A stretch of 33,761 nucleotides of DNA. Source: an uncultured Oscillospiraceae bacterium (GTDB lineage: Bacteria > Bacillota > Clostridia > Oscillospirales > Oscillospiraceae). Below, one piece after another: positions 22,793-32,112 of the stretch; position 1 is the first letter of the stretch; each line of letters starts with the position of its first letter. The notes beneath the pieces were generated by a model, which was not told where the DNA came from, made no database searches, and saw only the letters and a list, made by a program, of their open reading frames with translations. Both the position numbers and the translations under genes were made by a program. The DNA lies in contig CANPYX010000028.1 in the NCBI GenBank assembly GCA_947588955.1, positions 1-33,761 of the forward strand, read 5' to 3'.

Positions 22793-23662
22793 ATGAACGA
22801 ACCCATTCTCAAAACAGAAAACCTTACCCACGTCTATTCCCCCGGCACCCCCTTTGAGCTGACGGCTCTGCGGAACGTGAACCTGGAGATACGCAAGGGC
22901 GAGATACTTGGCATAATCGGACACACAGGCTCCGGCAAGTCCACGCTCATTCAGCACCTTAACGCCCTCATCAAGCCCACCTCCGGCAGGGTCCTTTTGG
23001 ACGGACAGGATATAAACGCGTCCAAAAGCTCCATACGCCTGGTCCGCTCCCGCGTGGGACTGGTGTTCCAGTACCCGGAGTACCAGCTCTTTGAGGAGAC
23101 GGTCTACAAGGACATCGCCTTCGGACCCAAAAACATGAAGCTGGACGCGGCGGAGATCGACCGCCGCGTGCGTGACGCCGCCCGCTTCACCGGAGTGGAG
23201 GAGGAGCTTCTTGACCGCGCCCCCTTTGACCTCTCTGGGGGCCAGAAGCGCCGCGTGGCAATTGCCGGCGTCATCGCCATGATGCCAGAGGTCCTGGTCC
23301 TGGACGAGCCCATGGCGGGCCTTGACCCGTCGGGCAGGACGGAGATAATGGAAAATATCCTCACCTACCACCGGGAGACCGGCGCCGCCATCGTCATAGT
23401 CACCCACTCCATGGAGGAGGCGGCGCGACACGCCGACCGCATGGTGGTACTGAACCACGGTGAGATCGCCATGGAGGGCGCTCCGGCGGAGATATTCACC
23501 CACGGCGACGAGCTTCGCCGGATGGGTCTGGACACGCCCGTCATGACCGATGTGGCCGACAGGCTCCGCGCCCTGGGTGTTAATATCCAGGGCTCCGTCT
23601 ATACCGTGGAGCAGATGGTCTCCGCGCTTATGGAGCTGGAAGGGGGCGGCCGCCGTGCTTAA
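22793..23662 (+). CDS. ecfA2: Energy-coupling factor transporter ATPase EcfA2
   Basis: A 289-residue ABC ATPase, partner of EcfA1. Walker A GHTGSGKST (43-51), Q-loop FQYPEYQLF, signature LSGGQKRR, Walker B VLVLDEPMAGLDP and H-loop VTHSMEE are intact. FQYPEYQLF is the usual EcfA2 form. The start at 22793 is chosen for AAAGGAAA just upstream; a longer frame from 22712 overlaps the end of EcfA1. Its 3' end overlaps the GTG start of EcfT by 8 bases, consistent with fixed stoichiometry of the complex. Confidence 0.93.
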   Translation: MNEPILKTENLTHVYSPGTPFELTALRNVNLEIRKGEILGIIGHTGSGKSTLIQHLNALIKPTSGRVLLDGQDINASKSSIRLVRSRVGLVFQYPEYQLFEETVYKDIAFGPKNMKLDAAEIDRRVRDAARFTGVEEELLDRAPFDLSGGQKRRVAIAGVIAMMPEVLVLDEPMAGLDPSGRTEIMENILTYHRETGAAIVIVTHSMEEAARHADRMVVLNHGEIAMEGAPAEIFTHGDELRRMGLDTPVMTDVADRLRALGVNIQGSVYTVEQMVSALMELEGGGRRA

Positions 23663-24458
23663 GGACGTGACCCTGGGGCAGTATTTCCCCGGCGACACCG
23701 TAGTTCACAGCCTGGACCCCAGGACAAAGATTTTAATGGTCATCCTCTACATCGCCGCCCTCTTCACGGCAAAGAGCTGGTTGGGCTACGCCCTGTGCCT
23801 TGTATTCCTCGCCTCGGCGGTTGCTGTGTCGAAGATCCGCCTCTCCGCCATGCTCAAGGGGTTGAAGCCAGTGGTGTTCGTGGTCATACTCACCTCGGTT
23901 TTGAACCTCTTTTACGGCGCGGGAGAGCCCATATTCCAGTGGTGGATATTCAAGATAAGCCGCGAGGGGATAAAGGCGGCGGTCCTCATGGGCTCCCGCA
24001 TAATAATGCTGGTGATGGGCACCTTCATGCTCACCTACACCACCTCCCCAATAATGCTCACCTACGGCCTGGAGCTCCTGCTGGGGCCGCTTAAAAAGCT
24101 GAAGGTCCCCGTCCACGAGCTCGCCATGATGATGAGCATGGCGCTGCGCCTGATCCCCACCCTCATCGAGGAGACGGACAAGATAATGTCCGCTCAAAAG
24201 GCCAGGGGCGCGGAGTTTGACACCGGCAACCTCATAGAAAAGGCAAAGGCGATGCTCCCGATCCTGGTCCCCCTGTTCCTCTCCTCCTTCCGCCGCGCCG
24301 ACGAGCTGGCGACGGCGATGGAGGCCCGCTGTTACCACGGCGGCGAGAACCGCACCCGCCTCAACGTCCTGAAGCTCGCCCCCCGCGACTTCACAACCCT
24401 CACTGTCGGCGCCCTCCTCCTCGCCGCCTCCATAGCCCTCGCAAGAATAGGACTTTGA
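23655..24458 (+). CDS. ecfT: Energy-coupling factor transporter transmembrane protein EcfT
   Basis: A 267-residue inner-membrane protein with five or six hydrophobic segments (ILMVILYIAALFTA, YALCLVFLASAVAV, PVVFVVILTSVLNLF, RIIMLVMGTFMLTY, and a C-terminal LTVGALLLAASIALA). Both coupling motifs that grip the ATPases are visible: QKARGAEFD (Ala-Arg-Gly) and MEARCYHGG, where the usual Gly is Cys. The GTG at 23655 follows GGAAGGGGGC and overlaps the EcfA2 end; an upstream ATG at 23550 would extend the protein with non-family residues. Confidence 0.92.
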   Translation: MLKDVTLGQYFPGDTVVHSLDPRTKILMVILYIAALFTAKSWLGYALCLVFLASAVAVSKIRLSAMLKGLKPVVFVVILTSVLNLFYGAGEPIFQWWIFKISREGIKAAVLMGSRIIMLVMGTFMLTYTTSPIMLTYGLELLLGPLKKLKVPVHELAMMMSMALRLIPTLIEETDKIMSAQKARGAEFDTGNLIEKAKAMLPILVPLFLSSFRRADELATAMEARCYHGGENRTRLNVLKLAPRDFTTLTVGALLLAASIALARIGL

Positions 24459-24510
24459 AAATCCCCCAGTTTGACGTTACAATCCTAATATAACCGGAGG
24501 TGATCCGAAC

Positions 24511-25497
24511 ATGAAAACCGTTGCCTTCAGCATGGAAAACCTATGCGTTCCCTGTGGCTGCCGGTGCAGGCATTGCCTATTGGGGTTCGACGGCAATACC
24601 GTTGGCGCGGGTTATGAGCAGGGAAAGGCTCTTGCACGGCGGCTCGCGGCGGAATCGCCGATACAATTCAGCTACTATATTGGCTTCTGCATGGATACGC
24701 CCATGCTATTCGACCATATCGCCTTTTGCCGAGAGATCGGTTCGATTGGCGGACGGTTTTTGCAGATGAACGGGTTTCGTGAAAGGTCTTATGACGAGCT
24801 CGAGGACCTTATGGAGCGGATCAAAAGCTCCGGCGTGGAGCTTATAGACCTGACGTTTTACGGCCTCCCGGAGTACCACGACGCCTTTGCCGGCAGACGT
24901 GGAGATTTCAGCCTCCTGACAAAAATGCTCAAGGCCGCCAACAACGCCCGGCTCCCCGTCGAAATCAGCGCCCCAATCACCGAGGATAACGCTGGACAGC
25001 TCCAGCGCCTCTTGGACATTTTCTCGGAGTATAGGACCGACAGCATAAGCCTTTATCTGCCTCACGCAAAGGGACGCGGTAGGTTTTTGGAGGAAAAAAG
25101 GCTGAGAAGCTCCACGCTTGAGCAGTTACCTGCCACGGTGCGGGAGCATATGCCCAAGGTCAAAACCCAAAGCGAAGCCCAGTGGCTTTCCGAAAACGAA
25201 TTTCCCGTGCCGGATGAACGCCAACTCACGCTGTCGCTTACGCCGGAAAATTTTGAGCGTTACAGTGTCATGTCCGCTGAGAATATCATCGGCGAATTGG
25301 AAGCACTGGACGACGCGTTTTACGCCGCTGTCCCACCGGCAGCCGAGCTTGCGAAATTATACGGGGACCCTTCGGGGGACAGATTGTACAGGTATCGGGA
25401 CCTGGTGCTTTTATGGACAAAAAGATATGTCAACGAAAACAATATAAAGCTTCACGATATGACCGACGAGCGCGGACATTTCAGCGTGAGGTACTGA
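24511..25497 (+). CDS. Radical SAM protein of unknown function
   Basis: A 328-residue protein with the radical SAM cluster motif near the N-terminus, CGCRCRHCLLG, where Cys-x3-Cys-x2-Cys binds the 4Fe-4S centre. The region after it (IQFSYYIGFCMDTPMLFD, SIGGRFLQMNG, VELIDLTFYGLPEYHD, LPVEISAPIT) reads as the partial TIM barrel. There is no obvious SPASM or B12 domain, and the C-terminal 120 residues are unassigned. The ribosome binding site GGAGGTGATCC matches the 16S rRNA 3' end over 11 bases, so expression may be strong. It ends one base before the next gene; with the ART-like gene and the methyltransferase it forms a tight operon. Confidence 0.82.
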   Translation: MKTVAFSMENLCVPCGCRCRHCLLGFDGNTVGAGYEQGKALARRLAAESPIQFSYYIGFCMDTPMLFDHIAFCREIGSIGGRFLQMNGFRERSYDELEDLMERIKSSGVELIDLTFYGLPEYHDAFAGRRGDFSLLTKMLKAANNARLPVEISAPITEDNAGQLQRLLDIFSEYRTDSISLYLPHAKGRGRFLEEKRLRSSTLEQLPATVREHMPKVKTQSEAQWLSENEFPVPDERQLTLSLTPENFERYSVMSAENIIGELEALDDAFYAAVPPAAELAKLYGDPSGDRLYRYRDLVLLWTKRYVNENNIKLHDMTDERGHFSVRY

Positions 25498-25498
25498 A

Positions 25499-26299
25499 AT
25501 GATCTACCGCGTCGATACGTTTTCCGAAAGCAGTAGAAATCCCGTCACGGGGCGCGGCTATGACTGTTCGTGGAGAGTTTTGATGCTTACGGAGAGCCCG
25601 AATTATCAGCAGATGTGCGGGAGCTTCAACGGCTGTGCCTATACGGTAAAGGTGAGCCGCCTCAATTGCGAAAATTGGGAAATGGCGGTGGGCGACTTCG
25701 CGGGCTTTTGCGAGGCGAACGGGAAAAACGCGATTTTGGTCATGTCCGAGGCGGAGCTGGATTCCGCGAAGGAGCATTATGAATGTCACAGATACAATGA
25801 CCCCTTCCTGCGTGAATACGAGCCCTCTCATTTAGTCCACAGCACACCCATGAGCTCGTGGGAGCTCATACGCCGCGACGGAATGTTAAAGAGCTGGAAC
25901 TTACTAAAGACGGAAAAAGCCGTTGCGGAGGAACAGCCTATCGGGATCGAGCTGGGGGACCCGCCGGATTTCAGCGACTATATCATGTTCGGCGGCGGCG
26001 TCACCGGAGAGATCGTTGTAAACTCGAAGCAGCAGGGAAGGATCGTAATGGACACCGACGCTGAATATCTCACCGGCGCGAGACTGTATTTTGACGCGAG
26101 GCGTATGGCCCAGGACGGTCTGCTCGTTCGGGACGGGTGCCATATAAAGGTAAAGGATACGCTACCCCTTGAACCGTATCTCATCTGGACCGCCACATGG
26201 GAGACGGTGGGACTTCCAGGCCGGGTATCTACTCCAAGGATATTTGCCGAAATGTCCGACAGGCGGTTTCAAGCGGTGCTGACCGATTACAGAGGATAA
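25499..26299 (+). CDS. Unrecognised protein, possibly ADP-ribosyltransferase (KptA-like) fold
   Basis: A 266-residue protein I cannot place with certainty. Its C-terminal half has features of the KptA/Tpt1 2'-phosphotransferase and related ADP-ribosyltransferases: LVHSTPMSSWELIRRDGMLK resembles 'HGT..W..I...GL' at the NAD site, and MDTDAEYLTGARLYFDARRM, then DGCHIKVKDTLPLEPYLIW resembles the 'VD...a...G..f..S..' and 'ippeyl' end. The N-terminal 110 residues have no known match. The ATG overlaps no gene but follows the radical SAM stop by one base, and the methyltransferase follows by one base. The fold call is low-confidence inference. Confidence 0.5.
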   Translation: MIYRVDTFSESSRNPVTGRGYDCSWRVLMLTESPNYQQMCGSFNGCAYTVKVSRLNCENWEMAVGDFAGFCEANGKNAILVMSEAELDSAKEHYECHRYNDPFLREYEPSHLVHSTPMSSWELIRRDGMLKSWNLLKTEKAVAEEQPIGIELGDPPDFSDYIMFGGGVTGEIVVNSKQQGRIVMDTDAEYLTGARLYFDARRMAQDGLLVRDGCHIKVKDTLPLEPYLIWTATWETVGLPGRVSTPRIFAEMSDRRFQAVLTDYRG

Positions 26300-26300
26300 T

Positions 26301-26954
26301 ATGAAGCTTGAGAAAATGGACGATTTTTTCGCCGCCCGCATAGACGGATACGACCGGCACATGCTGACGGAAATTGAAGGCGCGGAGGAGTTTTATCCGT
26401 ATACGGCGTCTCTGCTGCCGAGGGAGCACGGCGTGAATGTCCTTGATCTGGGCTGCGGCACAGGGCTTGAGCTTGAATATTACTTTTCCCTCAATGGTGA
26501 AGCGTCAGTGGTGGGGATAGATCTGTCAGCCGATATGCTGGCGGCGCTGAAACAAAAATTTTCGGACCGTAAAATCAGGCTGATTTGCGGCTCTTATTTC
26601 GACGTTCCTTTTGAAGAAAGCCGCTTTGACGCCGCCGTGTCAGTGGAATCGCTCCATCACTTCACCGCCGGGCAAAAGCTGAGGCTGTATAAAAAGCTTA
26701 ATGCCGCGCTGACCCACAGCGGATATTTCGTCCTGACGGATTATTTCGCCGAGTCCCAGGAGGCCGAGCACTTTTACTTTTCCGAATTGGAGCGGCTGAA
26801 AAGCCGGCAGGGGCTTGAACCGGACGCGCTTTATCACTATGACACGCCCCTGACGGCGGAGCATGAAATTGAGCTCCTGAGGGAAGCCGGCTTTTCCGAC
26901 GCGCGAATTTTGCGAAGCTGGAATTCCACCCGCACAATACTTGCCCGCCGGTGA
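26301..26954 (+). CDS. Class I SAM-dependent methyltransferase
   Basis: A 217-residue Rossmann methyltransferase. Motif I is VLDLGCGTGLELEYYF, the acidic motif II is VVGIDLSADMLAAL, and motif IV/post-I is FDAAVSVESLHHFTAGQKLR. These belong to the Methyltransf_11/25 (UbiE-like) group that acts on small molecules or peptides; the substrate is unknown. It starts one base after the upstream gene and lies 18 bases before TruA, so it probably shares a message with the radical SAM and ART-like genes. Confidence 0.88.
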   Translation: MKLEKMDDFFAARIDGYDRHMLTEIEGAEEFYPYTASLLPREHGVNVLDLGCGTGLELEYYFSLNGEASVVGIDLSADMLAALKQKFSDRKIRLICGSYFDVPFEESRFDAAVSVESLHHFTAGQKLRLYKKLNAALTHSGYFVLTDYFAESQEAEHFYFSELERLKSRQGLEPDALYHYDTPLTAEHEIELLREAGFSDARILRSWNSTRTILARR

Positions 26955-26972
26955 CCTGAAAGGAGGCGGCAC

Positions 26973-27740
26973 ATGAGGAACATAGCTCTCAGGCTCCGAT
27001 ATGACGGCACCGCCTACCACGGCTGGCAGGTGCAGAAAAACGACGTCACCGTGGCGGAGACGGTGGAGGACGCACTTTATAAGCTCACCGGCGAGCGCGT
27101 TCGTCTCACCGGATGCGGCCGCACCGACGCCGGCGTCCACGCCCTGCGCTACTGCGCCAACTTCAAAAGCGAAAAATGCACCATTCCAGCGGAGCGTATG
27201 CCCCTGGCGCTCAACTCCCGGCTCCCCGGTGACATATCCTGCCTTGCCGCCCTGGACGCGCCCGAGGACTTCAACGCCATTCTCTCCTGCAACAAAAAGG
27301 AGTACACCTACCGCATCCTCAACTCCCGTATACCCGACCCCTTTGAAAGGAACGCCGCGTATTTTTACCCCGCGCCCCTCGATTTGAACGTCTTGAAGAG
27401 AGCCGCCGAAAAATTCGTGGGCACCCACGACTTCGCCGCCGTCCGCTCCGTGGGGACCGAGACGAAAACCACCGTCCGCACCGTCTACTGGTGCGAGGTG
27501 GAGCGGCAGGGGAGCGTGATAACGATGCGCGTGTGCGCCGACGGCTTCCTTTACAACATGGTCCGCGCCATCACAGGAACCCTCATCTACTGCTCCGAGG
27601 GCAAGCTTGACCCGGAGGAGCTCCCGGCGCTTCTTGAGACACGCGACCGACGCCTCACAGGTCCCACAGTCCCTCCCCAGGGGCTATACCTCACCCGTAT
27701 CTGGTACGACGGTCCCGTGGGAGAGATGATGTCGAACTAA
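26973..27740 (+). CDS. truA: tRNA pseudouridine synthase A
   Basis: A 255-residue enzyme that isomerises uridines 38-40 of tRNA anticodon stems. The N-terminal RLRYDGTAYHGWQVQ and the catalytic motif GCGRTDAGVHA (nucleophile Asp52) are standard, as are FNAILSCNKKEYTYRI, GTHDFAAVRSVG and the C-terminal GFLYNMVRAITGTLI. GGAGG precedes the ATG. The gene follows the methyltransferase operon closely, but its conserved neighbours in Clostridia are usually ECF genes, so the radical SAM, ART-like and methyltransferase block may be an insertion between EcfT and TruA. Confidence 0.95.
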   Translation: MRNIALRLRYDGTAYHGWQVQKNDVTVAETVEDALYKLTGERVRLTGCGRTDAGVHALRYCANFKSEKCTIPAERMPLALNSRLPGDISCLAALDAPEDFNAILSCNKKEYTYRILNSRIPDPFERNAAYFYPAPLDLNVLKRAAEKFVGTHDFAAVRSVGTETKTTVRTVYWCEVERQGSVITMRVCADGFLYNMVRAITGTLIYCSEGKLDPEELPALLETRDRRLTGPTVPPQGLYLTRIWYDGPVGEMMSN

Positions 27741-27754
27741 AACATCATCTTAAT

Positions 27755-27783
27755 TTGCAAATTGTTAATCTTTGTGCTATAAT
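27755..27783 (+). promoter_or_regulatory. Sigma-70/A promoter of the DUF5711-CvpA-Clp genes
   Basis: TTGCAA (27755-27760), a 17-base spacer and a perfect TATAAT (27778-27783), 55 bases before the ATG at 27839. The surrounding bases are AT-rich. Confidence 0.75.
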
Positions 27784-27838
27784 TTTATGTTACAATAATA
27801 TGCTGAACCGTAAGCTGACGGGGAAATAAGGAGAACAT

Positions 27839-28951
27839 ATGGAAGGGAAGAAGAAAAAAAACAGATGGTTCACCAAAGCCGTTCTCATACTTCTCCTTTT
27901 GACCGTGGCGATCCTCGCCGCGGCGCTGGCGGTCCGCGCCCACGAGGAGGGCGGGCTCAAGGCGCTGTGGAGGGACATTCGCGGGGACAAGGTCACGGAC
28001 GAGTTTTTCTTTGAAAACGCCTCCGGCGGCGACGCGTCCGACATGGACCTCCGCCTTGCTGTGGCGGCGGACTCCGGGCTTTACGTCTTTGACGAGACCG
28101 GGGCGCTTGCCTTCAACCGCCTCTACTCCTGGTCCTCTCCGGCGCTGACGGTCCGCGGAAATTACGGCGCCGTCTACGATATAGGCGGCACCACCGTCAT
28201 ATTCTTTACCGGTGACAAAATAATCACCGAGGTCACCGCCGAGCAGCCAGTCATCTCCGTCACGGTGAACGACTTAGGCTATATGTGCGTCTCCACTGAG
28301 GCGGAGGATTACCGGGGAGCCGTCACCGTCTACAACTCCCTGGGCACCGCCATCTACCGCTGGTCCGCCGGGGTGGACAGGATACTCTCCGCCCGCGTAT
28401 CGGGGCGCGACAGCCTCCTCACGCTGGAGGTCGGGCGCGGCGGCAGCCGCATGGTCCTCCTGAGCCTTGACAGCACCGACGTTCAGGCGGAATACGAATA
28501 CCCCGGACTTCTCATTGACGCCTGCTTCACCGACTCCGGCATCACCGCCGTCGCCACCGACAAGGCGATTGGTTTCTCCTCAAAGCTGGAGGAGCGATGG
28601 AGCGTGGATTACTCCGGCAGGTTCCTGGAGTGCTATTCCATGTCCGCCTCCACCCTCGCCCTGGGGCTCACCGATTACCGGGTGGGCGGCGGCAGGACCG
28701 TGGAGACCTACTCCGCCTACGGTGAGCAAAAGGGCGTCCTCGCCCTCGCCTCGCCTCCCGCGGACATGGACGTGAGCGGCGGTGCCGTTGCCGTCCTCAC
28801 CTCCGATACAGTCACCCTTTACACCGACGCCATGGAGGAGTCCGCGTTCTACGACTGCTCCTTCGGCGCTGAGCACGTGTCCATCCGCTCCGACGGCTCG
28901 GTGCTCTGCTCCGGGACCTTCTCAGCATATGTGTACGGAGCGAAACAATAA
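27839..28951 (+). CDS. DUF5711 family membrane-anchored protein
   Basis: A 370-residue protein. The short positively charged start KKKKNRW is followed by one membrane helix (AVLILLLLTVAILAAALAV), leaving about 335 residues outside. That part consists of repeated short beta-blade stretches (GLYVFDETG, GAVTVYNSLG, GISFSSKLEERWS, VETYSAYG), which suggest a beta-propeller-like domain, as in DUF5711. Function is unknown. AAGGAG lies before the ATG. It heads a group with CvpA and a ClpE-like unfoldase, an arrangement I associate with Oscillospirales-like genomes. Confidence 0.8.
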   Translation: MEGKKKKNRWFTKAVLILLLLTVAILAAALAVRAHEEGGLKALWRDIRGDKVTDEFFFENASGGDASDMDLRLAVAADSGLYVFDETGALAFNRLYSWSSPALTVRGNYGAVYDIGGTTVIFFTGDKIITEVTAEQPVISVTVNDLGYMCVSTEAEDYRGAVTVYNSLGTAIYRWSAGVDRILSARVSGRDSLLTLEVGRGGSRMVLLSLDSTDVQAEYEYPGLLIDACFTDSGITAVATDKAIGFSSKLEERWSVDYSGRFLECYSMSASTLALGLTDYRVGGGRTVETYSAYGEQKGVLALASPPADMDVSGGAVAVLTSDTVTLYTDAMEESAFYDCSFGAEHVSIRSDGSVLCSGTFSAYVYGAKQ

Positions 28952-28984
28952 CCACACCTATTCGATTCAAAGGAGATTACTGCT

Positions 28985-29701
28985 GTGAGCCTGGTCATTG
29001 ATCTTGCGCTGGTGGGCATAATTGCCCTGTGCGGTTGGAGGGGCTTCCGCACGGGCATAATAAACGGCGTTTGCTGGGTCCTCGCCATAGTCATCGCCAT
29101 ATACGGCGCGAACCTCATCGCCACCGCCTACTCCGGAGACTTTTCCGATATGCTCCACCCCTTCGCCCTGGGTGTCATTGAGAACACCATGAGCGGCGAC
29201 GACAAGGAGGAGACGGAGGGCGAGACGGTCATCGACCCCAACATCTCTGTGGACGAGCGGGATGAGCTGGACGTTTACACCGTGGCAAAGGCCGTCCTCA
29301 CGCGCCTGGGTCTTGCCGACGGCGCCGCGGACTCCCTGGCAACAAAGGTCGCCGGGACCAACGACAGGGTTTCCTCCGCCATGGCCGCCGAGCTCACTAC
29401 CCTCCTTTGCGACAGAGTGAGCTACGTCGCCGTATTCGCCATAGCATTCACCCTCATCGCCATAATCTTCACCGTCATCGGCAACGTCTTCGACCTGTCC
29501 TTCGGCATACCGGGACATGAGAATCTGAACCACGTCACCGGCGCCGCCCTGGGTGTGATCAGGGGTATCTTGGTGGTCATGGTCATCTGCTGCGTGGGGC
29601 GCTACTTGGGTATCCTCATTCCCGACGGCGTGACGGAGAAGACCCACATCTTCAAAAGCCTTGTGGAGGCAAACAAAATAGCCTCCCTTCTGAATATATG
29701 A
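28985..29701 (+). CDS. CvpA family membrane protein
   Basis: A 238-residue integral membrane protein of the CvpA (colicin V production) family. Four hydrophobic segments are visible: LVIDLALVGIIALCGW, VCWVLAIVIAIYGANLI, YVAVFAIAFTLIAIIFTVIG, and GVIRGILVVMVICCVGRYL, with an acidic soluble loop between the second and third (GDDKEETEGETVIDPN). The start RGFRTGIINGV is typical of the family. The GTG at 28985 follows AAAGGAG, and no upstream ATG is in frame. Its precise role is unknown; in other Firmicutes it is linked to envelope homeostasis. It lies 33 bases after DUF5711 and 45 bases before the Clp gene. Confidence 0.87.
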   Translation: MSLVIDLALVGIIALCGWRGFRTGIINGVCWVLAIVIAIYGANLIATAYSGDFSDMLHPFALGVIENTMSGDDKEETEGETVIDPNISVDERDELDVYTVAKAVLTRLGLADGAADSLATKVAGTNDRVSSAMAAELTTLLCDRVSYVAVFAIAFTLIAIIFTVIGNVFDLSFGIPGHENLNHVTGAALGVIRGILVVMVICCVGRYLGILIPDGVTEKTHIFKSLVEANKIASLLNI

Positions 29702-29746
29702 TTAATCCGTTCGCTGCCCGCCTTAATGCGGGGAAAGGAGTGAAAA

Positions 29747-32059
29747 ATGGAGCCTACACTGTGCGCCCGCTGTCACAAGAACGTGGCGGTGATATTTGTA
29801 ACGAAGATAGAAAACGGAAAGACCACCAGCGAGGGCCTGTGCCTGAAGTGCGCCCGTGAGCTGGGCATGAAGCCGGTGGACGACATCATGCGCAAAATGG
29901 GCATAACCGACGACGACATCGACAGCCTCGCCGGCGAGATGATGGAGGCGTTCGGCGGCGCCGAGGAGGTGCCCGAGGCGGAGGGCGAGGACGAGTCCGG
30001 CAAGACCGCCACCTTTCCTTTCCTCAGCAAGCTCTTCGGCTCACAGCCACCCCAGGACGTCCAGCCCCCCGCCCAGGGACAGTCCGGGGGAGGGGAGAAG
30101 CGCCAGCGCGAGCGTGAGAAAAAGCGCAAATACCTTGACACCTACTGCATCTCCCTGACGCGCCGCGCCGCCGAGGGCAAGCTTGACCGCATAGTGGGCA
30201 GAGAGGAGGAGATGGAGCGTGTCATCCAGATCCTCAACCGCCGCCAGAAGAACAACCCCTGTCTCATAGGCGAGCCCGGCGTGGGCAAGACCGCCATCGC
30301 CGAGGGCCTTGCCATACGCATAAACGAGGGCGACGTCCCCTATAAGCTCAGGGACAAGGAGGTCTACCTCCTGGACCTGACAAGCCTTGTGGCGGGGACC
30401 CAGTTCCGCGGCCAGTTCGAGTCGCGCATGAAGGGACTCATCGAGGAGATAAAGTCCGTGGGCAATATAATCCTCGTCATAGACGAGGTCCACACCCTGG
30501 TGGGCGCCGGCGACGCCGAGGGCTCCATGAACGCCGCCAACATCCTAAAACCCGCCCTCTCACGGGGCGAGATACAGGTCATAGGCGCCACCACTTTCAA
30601 CGAGTACCGCAAGCACATCGAAAGGGACTCCGCCCTGGAGCGCCGCTTCCAGCCCGTCACCGTCACCGAGCCCTCCATCGAGGAGGCAATAGAGATAATC
30701 CGCGGAATATCCCACTACTACGAGGCGTACCACGGCGTCAAAATATCCGACGCCATGTGCCGTCAGGCGGTGCTGCTCTCCGAACGCTACATCACCGACC
30801 GCTTCCTCCCCGACAAGGCCATAGACCTCATCGACGAGGCGTGCTCCGACGTGAACCTGAAAAGCAAAAACTACGCCCGCCTTGCCGAGATCGACCGTGA
30901 GCTTGCCGACATCGCCAAGGAGCGGGATATGCTCTTAGAGCGCCCCGAGTCCGACCAGAGCCCTTACGTCGAGGAGGACTACGCCCGCCTTGCCAAGCTG
31001 CGCGGCCGCGAGATCGCCATAGCCGACGAAAAGCAGCGCCTCCAGGCACAGGGAATGCCCGAACTGGGGCTTGACAACTTCGCCAGGATAATCGAGCTGT
31101 GGACAAAGATACCCGCCTCCTCGATCCGCGAGGACGAGCACGAAAAGCTCGCTCACCTGGCAGAACGCCTCCGCGAGCACATCGTTGGCCAGGACGAGGC
31201 GGTGGACGCCGTCTGCGCCGCCATAAAGCGCAACCGCGTGGGCATCTCCGCCAAGCACAAGCCCGTGAGCTTCATCTTCGTGGGCTCCACAGGCGTGGGC
31301 AAGACGGAGCTTGTAAAGCGCTTCGCCGCCGACATGTTCCGCACCCCCGAATCCCTCATACGCCTCGATATGTCCGAGTTCATGGAAAAGTTTGCCGTCT
31401 CCCGCATCATCGGTTCGCCTCCGGGCTACGTGGGCTACGACGAGGCTGGACAGCTCACCGAGAAGATCCGCCGCCGCCCCTACTCCGTGGTGCTGTTCGA
31501 CGAGATAGAAAAGGCCCACCCGGACGTGATGAATATCCTCCTTCAGATCCTTGACGACGGCAGGATCACCGACGCCCAGGGCAGGACCGTCAACTTTGAA
31601 AACACAATCATCATCATGACCACCAACGCCGGCTCCGACAGGCGCGGCTCCGGCACCGTGGGCTTCGGCGGCACCGCCGCCGACCAGGACAGGGAGCGCG
31701 TCATGAAGGCGTTGCGCGACTTCCTGCGCCCCGAGTTTATAAACCGCGTGGACGAGGTCATATACTTCAACCGTCTCTCTGAGGAGAACTTCCGCTCCAT
31801 AGCGGCGCTCATGCTCGAGGAGCTGCGCGACGGACTTTCCCAGCGCGCCATGACCTTCACCTGGGACGATTCCGTCATCGACTACCTGGTGTGCAAGTCC
31901 TACTCCGTGGAATTCGGCGCCCGCAACCTCCGCCGCACCATCCAGAAGGACATCGAGGACCGCATAGCTGCGGAGCTCATAGACAACTACACCCGCGACT
32001 TAAAGCGCGTTGGCGTCACCGCCGACGGCGACAACGTGACCGTCATAGTGGCGGAATAA
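29747..32059 (+). CDS. ClpE-like ATP-dependent Clp protease ATP-binding subunit
   Basis: A 770-residue Hsp100 unfoldase that feeds substrates to ClpP. It starts with a small zinc finger (CARCHK at 6-11 and CLKCA at 32-36, giving CxxC..CxxC), as in ClpE, and lacks the double N-repeat of ClpC. The first AAA module has Walker A GEPGVGKT (175-182) and Walker [13 protein letters not shown]; the second has GSTGVGKT (about 513-520) and [12 protein letters not shown]. The ClpP-docking tripeptide VGF is present near 638-640 (GTVGFGG). An acidic, proline-rich linker joins finger and D1. Ribosome binding site AAAGGAG. No CtsR box is seen upstream. Confidence 0.9.
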   Translation: MEPTLCARCHKNVAVIFVTKIENGKTTSEGLCLKCARELGMKPVDDIMRKMGITDDDIDSLAGEMMEAFGGAEEVPEAEGEDESGKTATFPFLSKLFGSQPPQDVQPPAQGQSGGGEKRQREREKKRKYLDTYCISLTRRAAEGKLDRIVGREEEMERVIQILNRRQKNNPCLIGEPGVGKTAIAEGLAIRINEGDVPYKLRDKEVYLLDLTSLVAGTQFRGQFESRMKGLIEEIKSVGNIILVIDEVHTLVGAGDAEGSMNAANILKPALSRGEIQVIGATTFNEYRKHIERDSALERRFQPVTVTEPSIEEAIEIIRGISHYYEAYHGVKISDAMCRQAVLLSERYITDRFLPDKAIDLIDEACSDVNLKSKNYARLAEIDRELADIAKERDMLLERPESDQSPYVEEDYARLAKLRGREIAIADEKQRLQAQGMPELGLDNFARIIELWTKIPASSIREDEHEKLAHLAERLREHIVGQDEAVDAVCAAIKRNRVGISAKHKPVSFIFVGSTGVGKTELVKRFAADMFRTPESLIRLDMSEFMEKFAVSRIIGSPPGYVGYDEAGQLTEKIRRRPYSVVLFDEIEKAHPDVMNILLQILDDGRITDAQGRTVNFENTIIIMTTNAGSDRRGSGTVGFGGTAADQDRERVMKALRDFLRPEFINRVDEVIYFNRLSEENFRSIAALMLEELRDGLSQRAMTFTWDDSVIDYLVCKSYSVEFGARNLRRTIQKDIEDRIAAELIDNYTRDLKRVGVTADGDNVTVIVAE

Positions 32060-32071
32060 AATAACGAAAGG

Positions 32072-32098
32072 AAGCCGAAGGGTAAAACCTTCGGCTTT
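32072..32098 (+). terminator. Hairpin between ClpE-like gene and rlmD
   Basis: A perfect 10-bp AAGCCGAAGG (32072-32081)/CCTTCGGCTT (32088-32097) with loop GTAAAA, then TTTACCC. It looks like a weak intrinsic terminator for the Clp gene. It lies between a purine-rich GAAAGGAAG and the rlmD start codon. Confidence 0.7.
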
Positions 32099-32112
32099 AC
32101 CCAATATATACA

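Noticed and set aside
24462-24500. Promoter before the radical SAM gene (TTGACG and TATAAC)
   Set aside because: The two hexamers are only about 12 bases apart, too close for a sigma-70 promoter.
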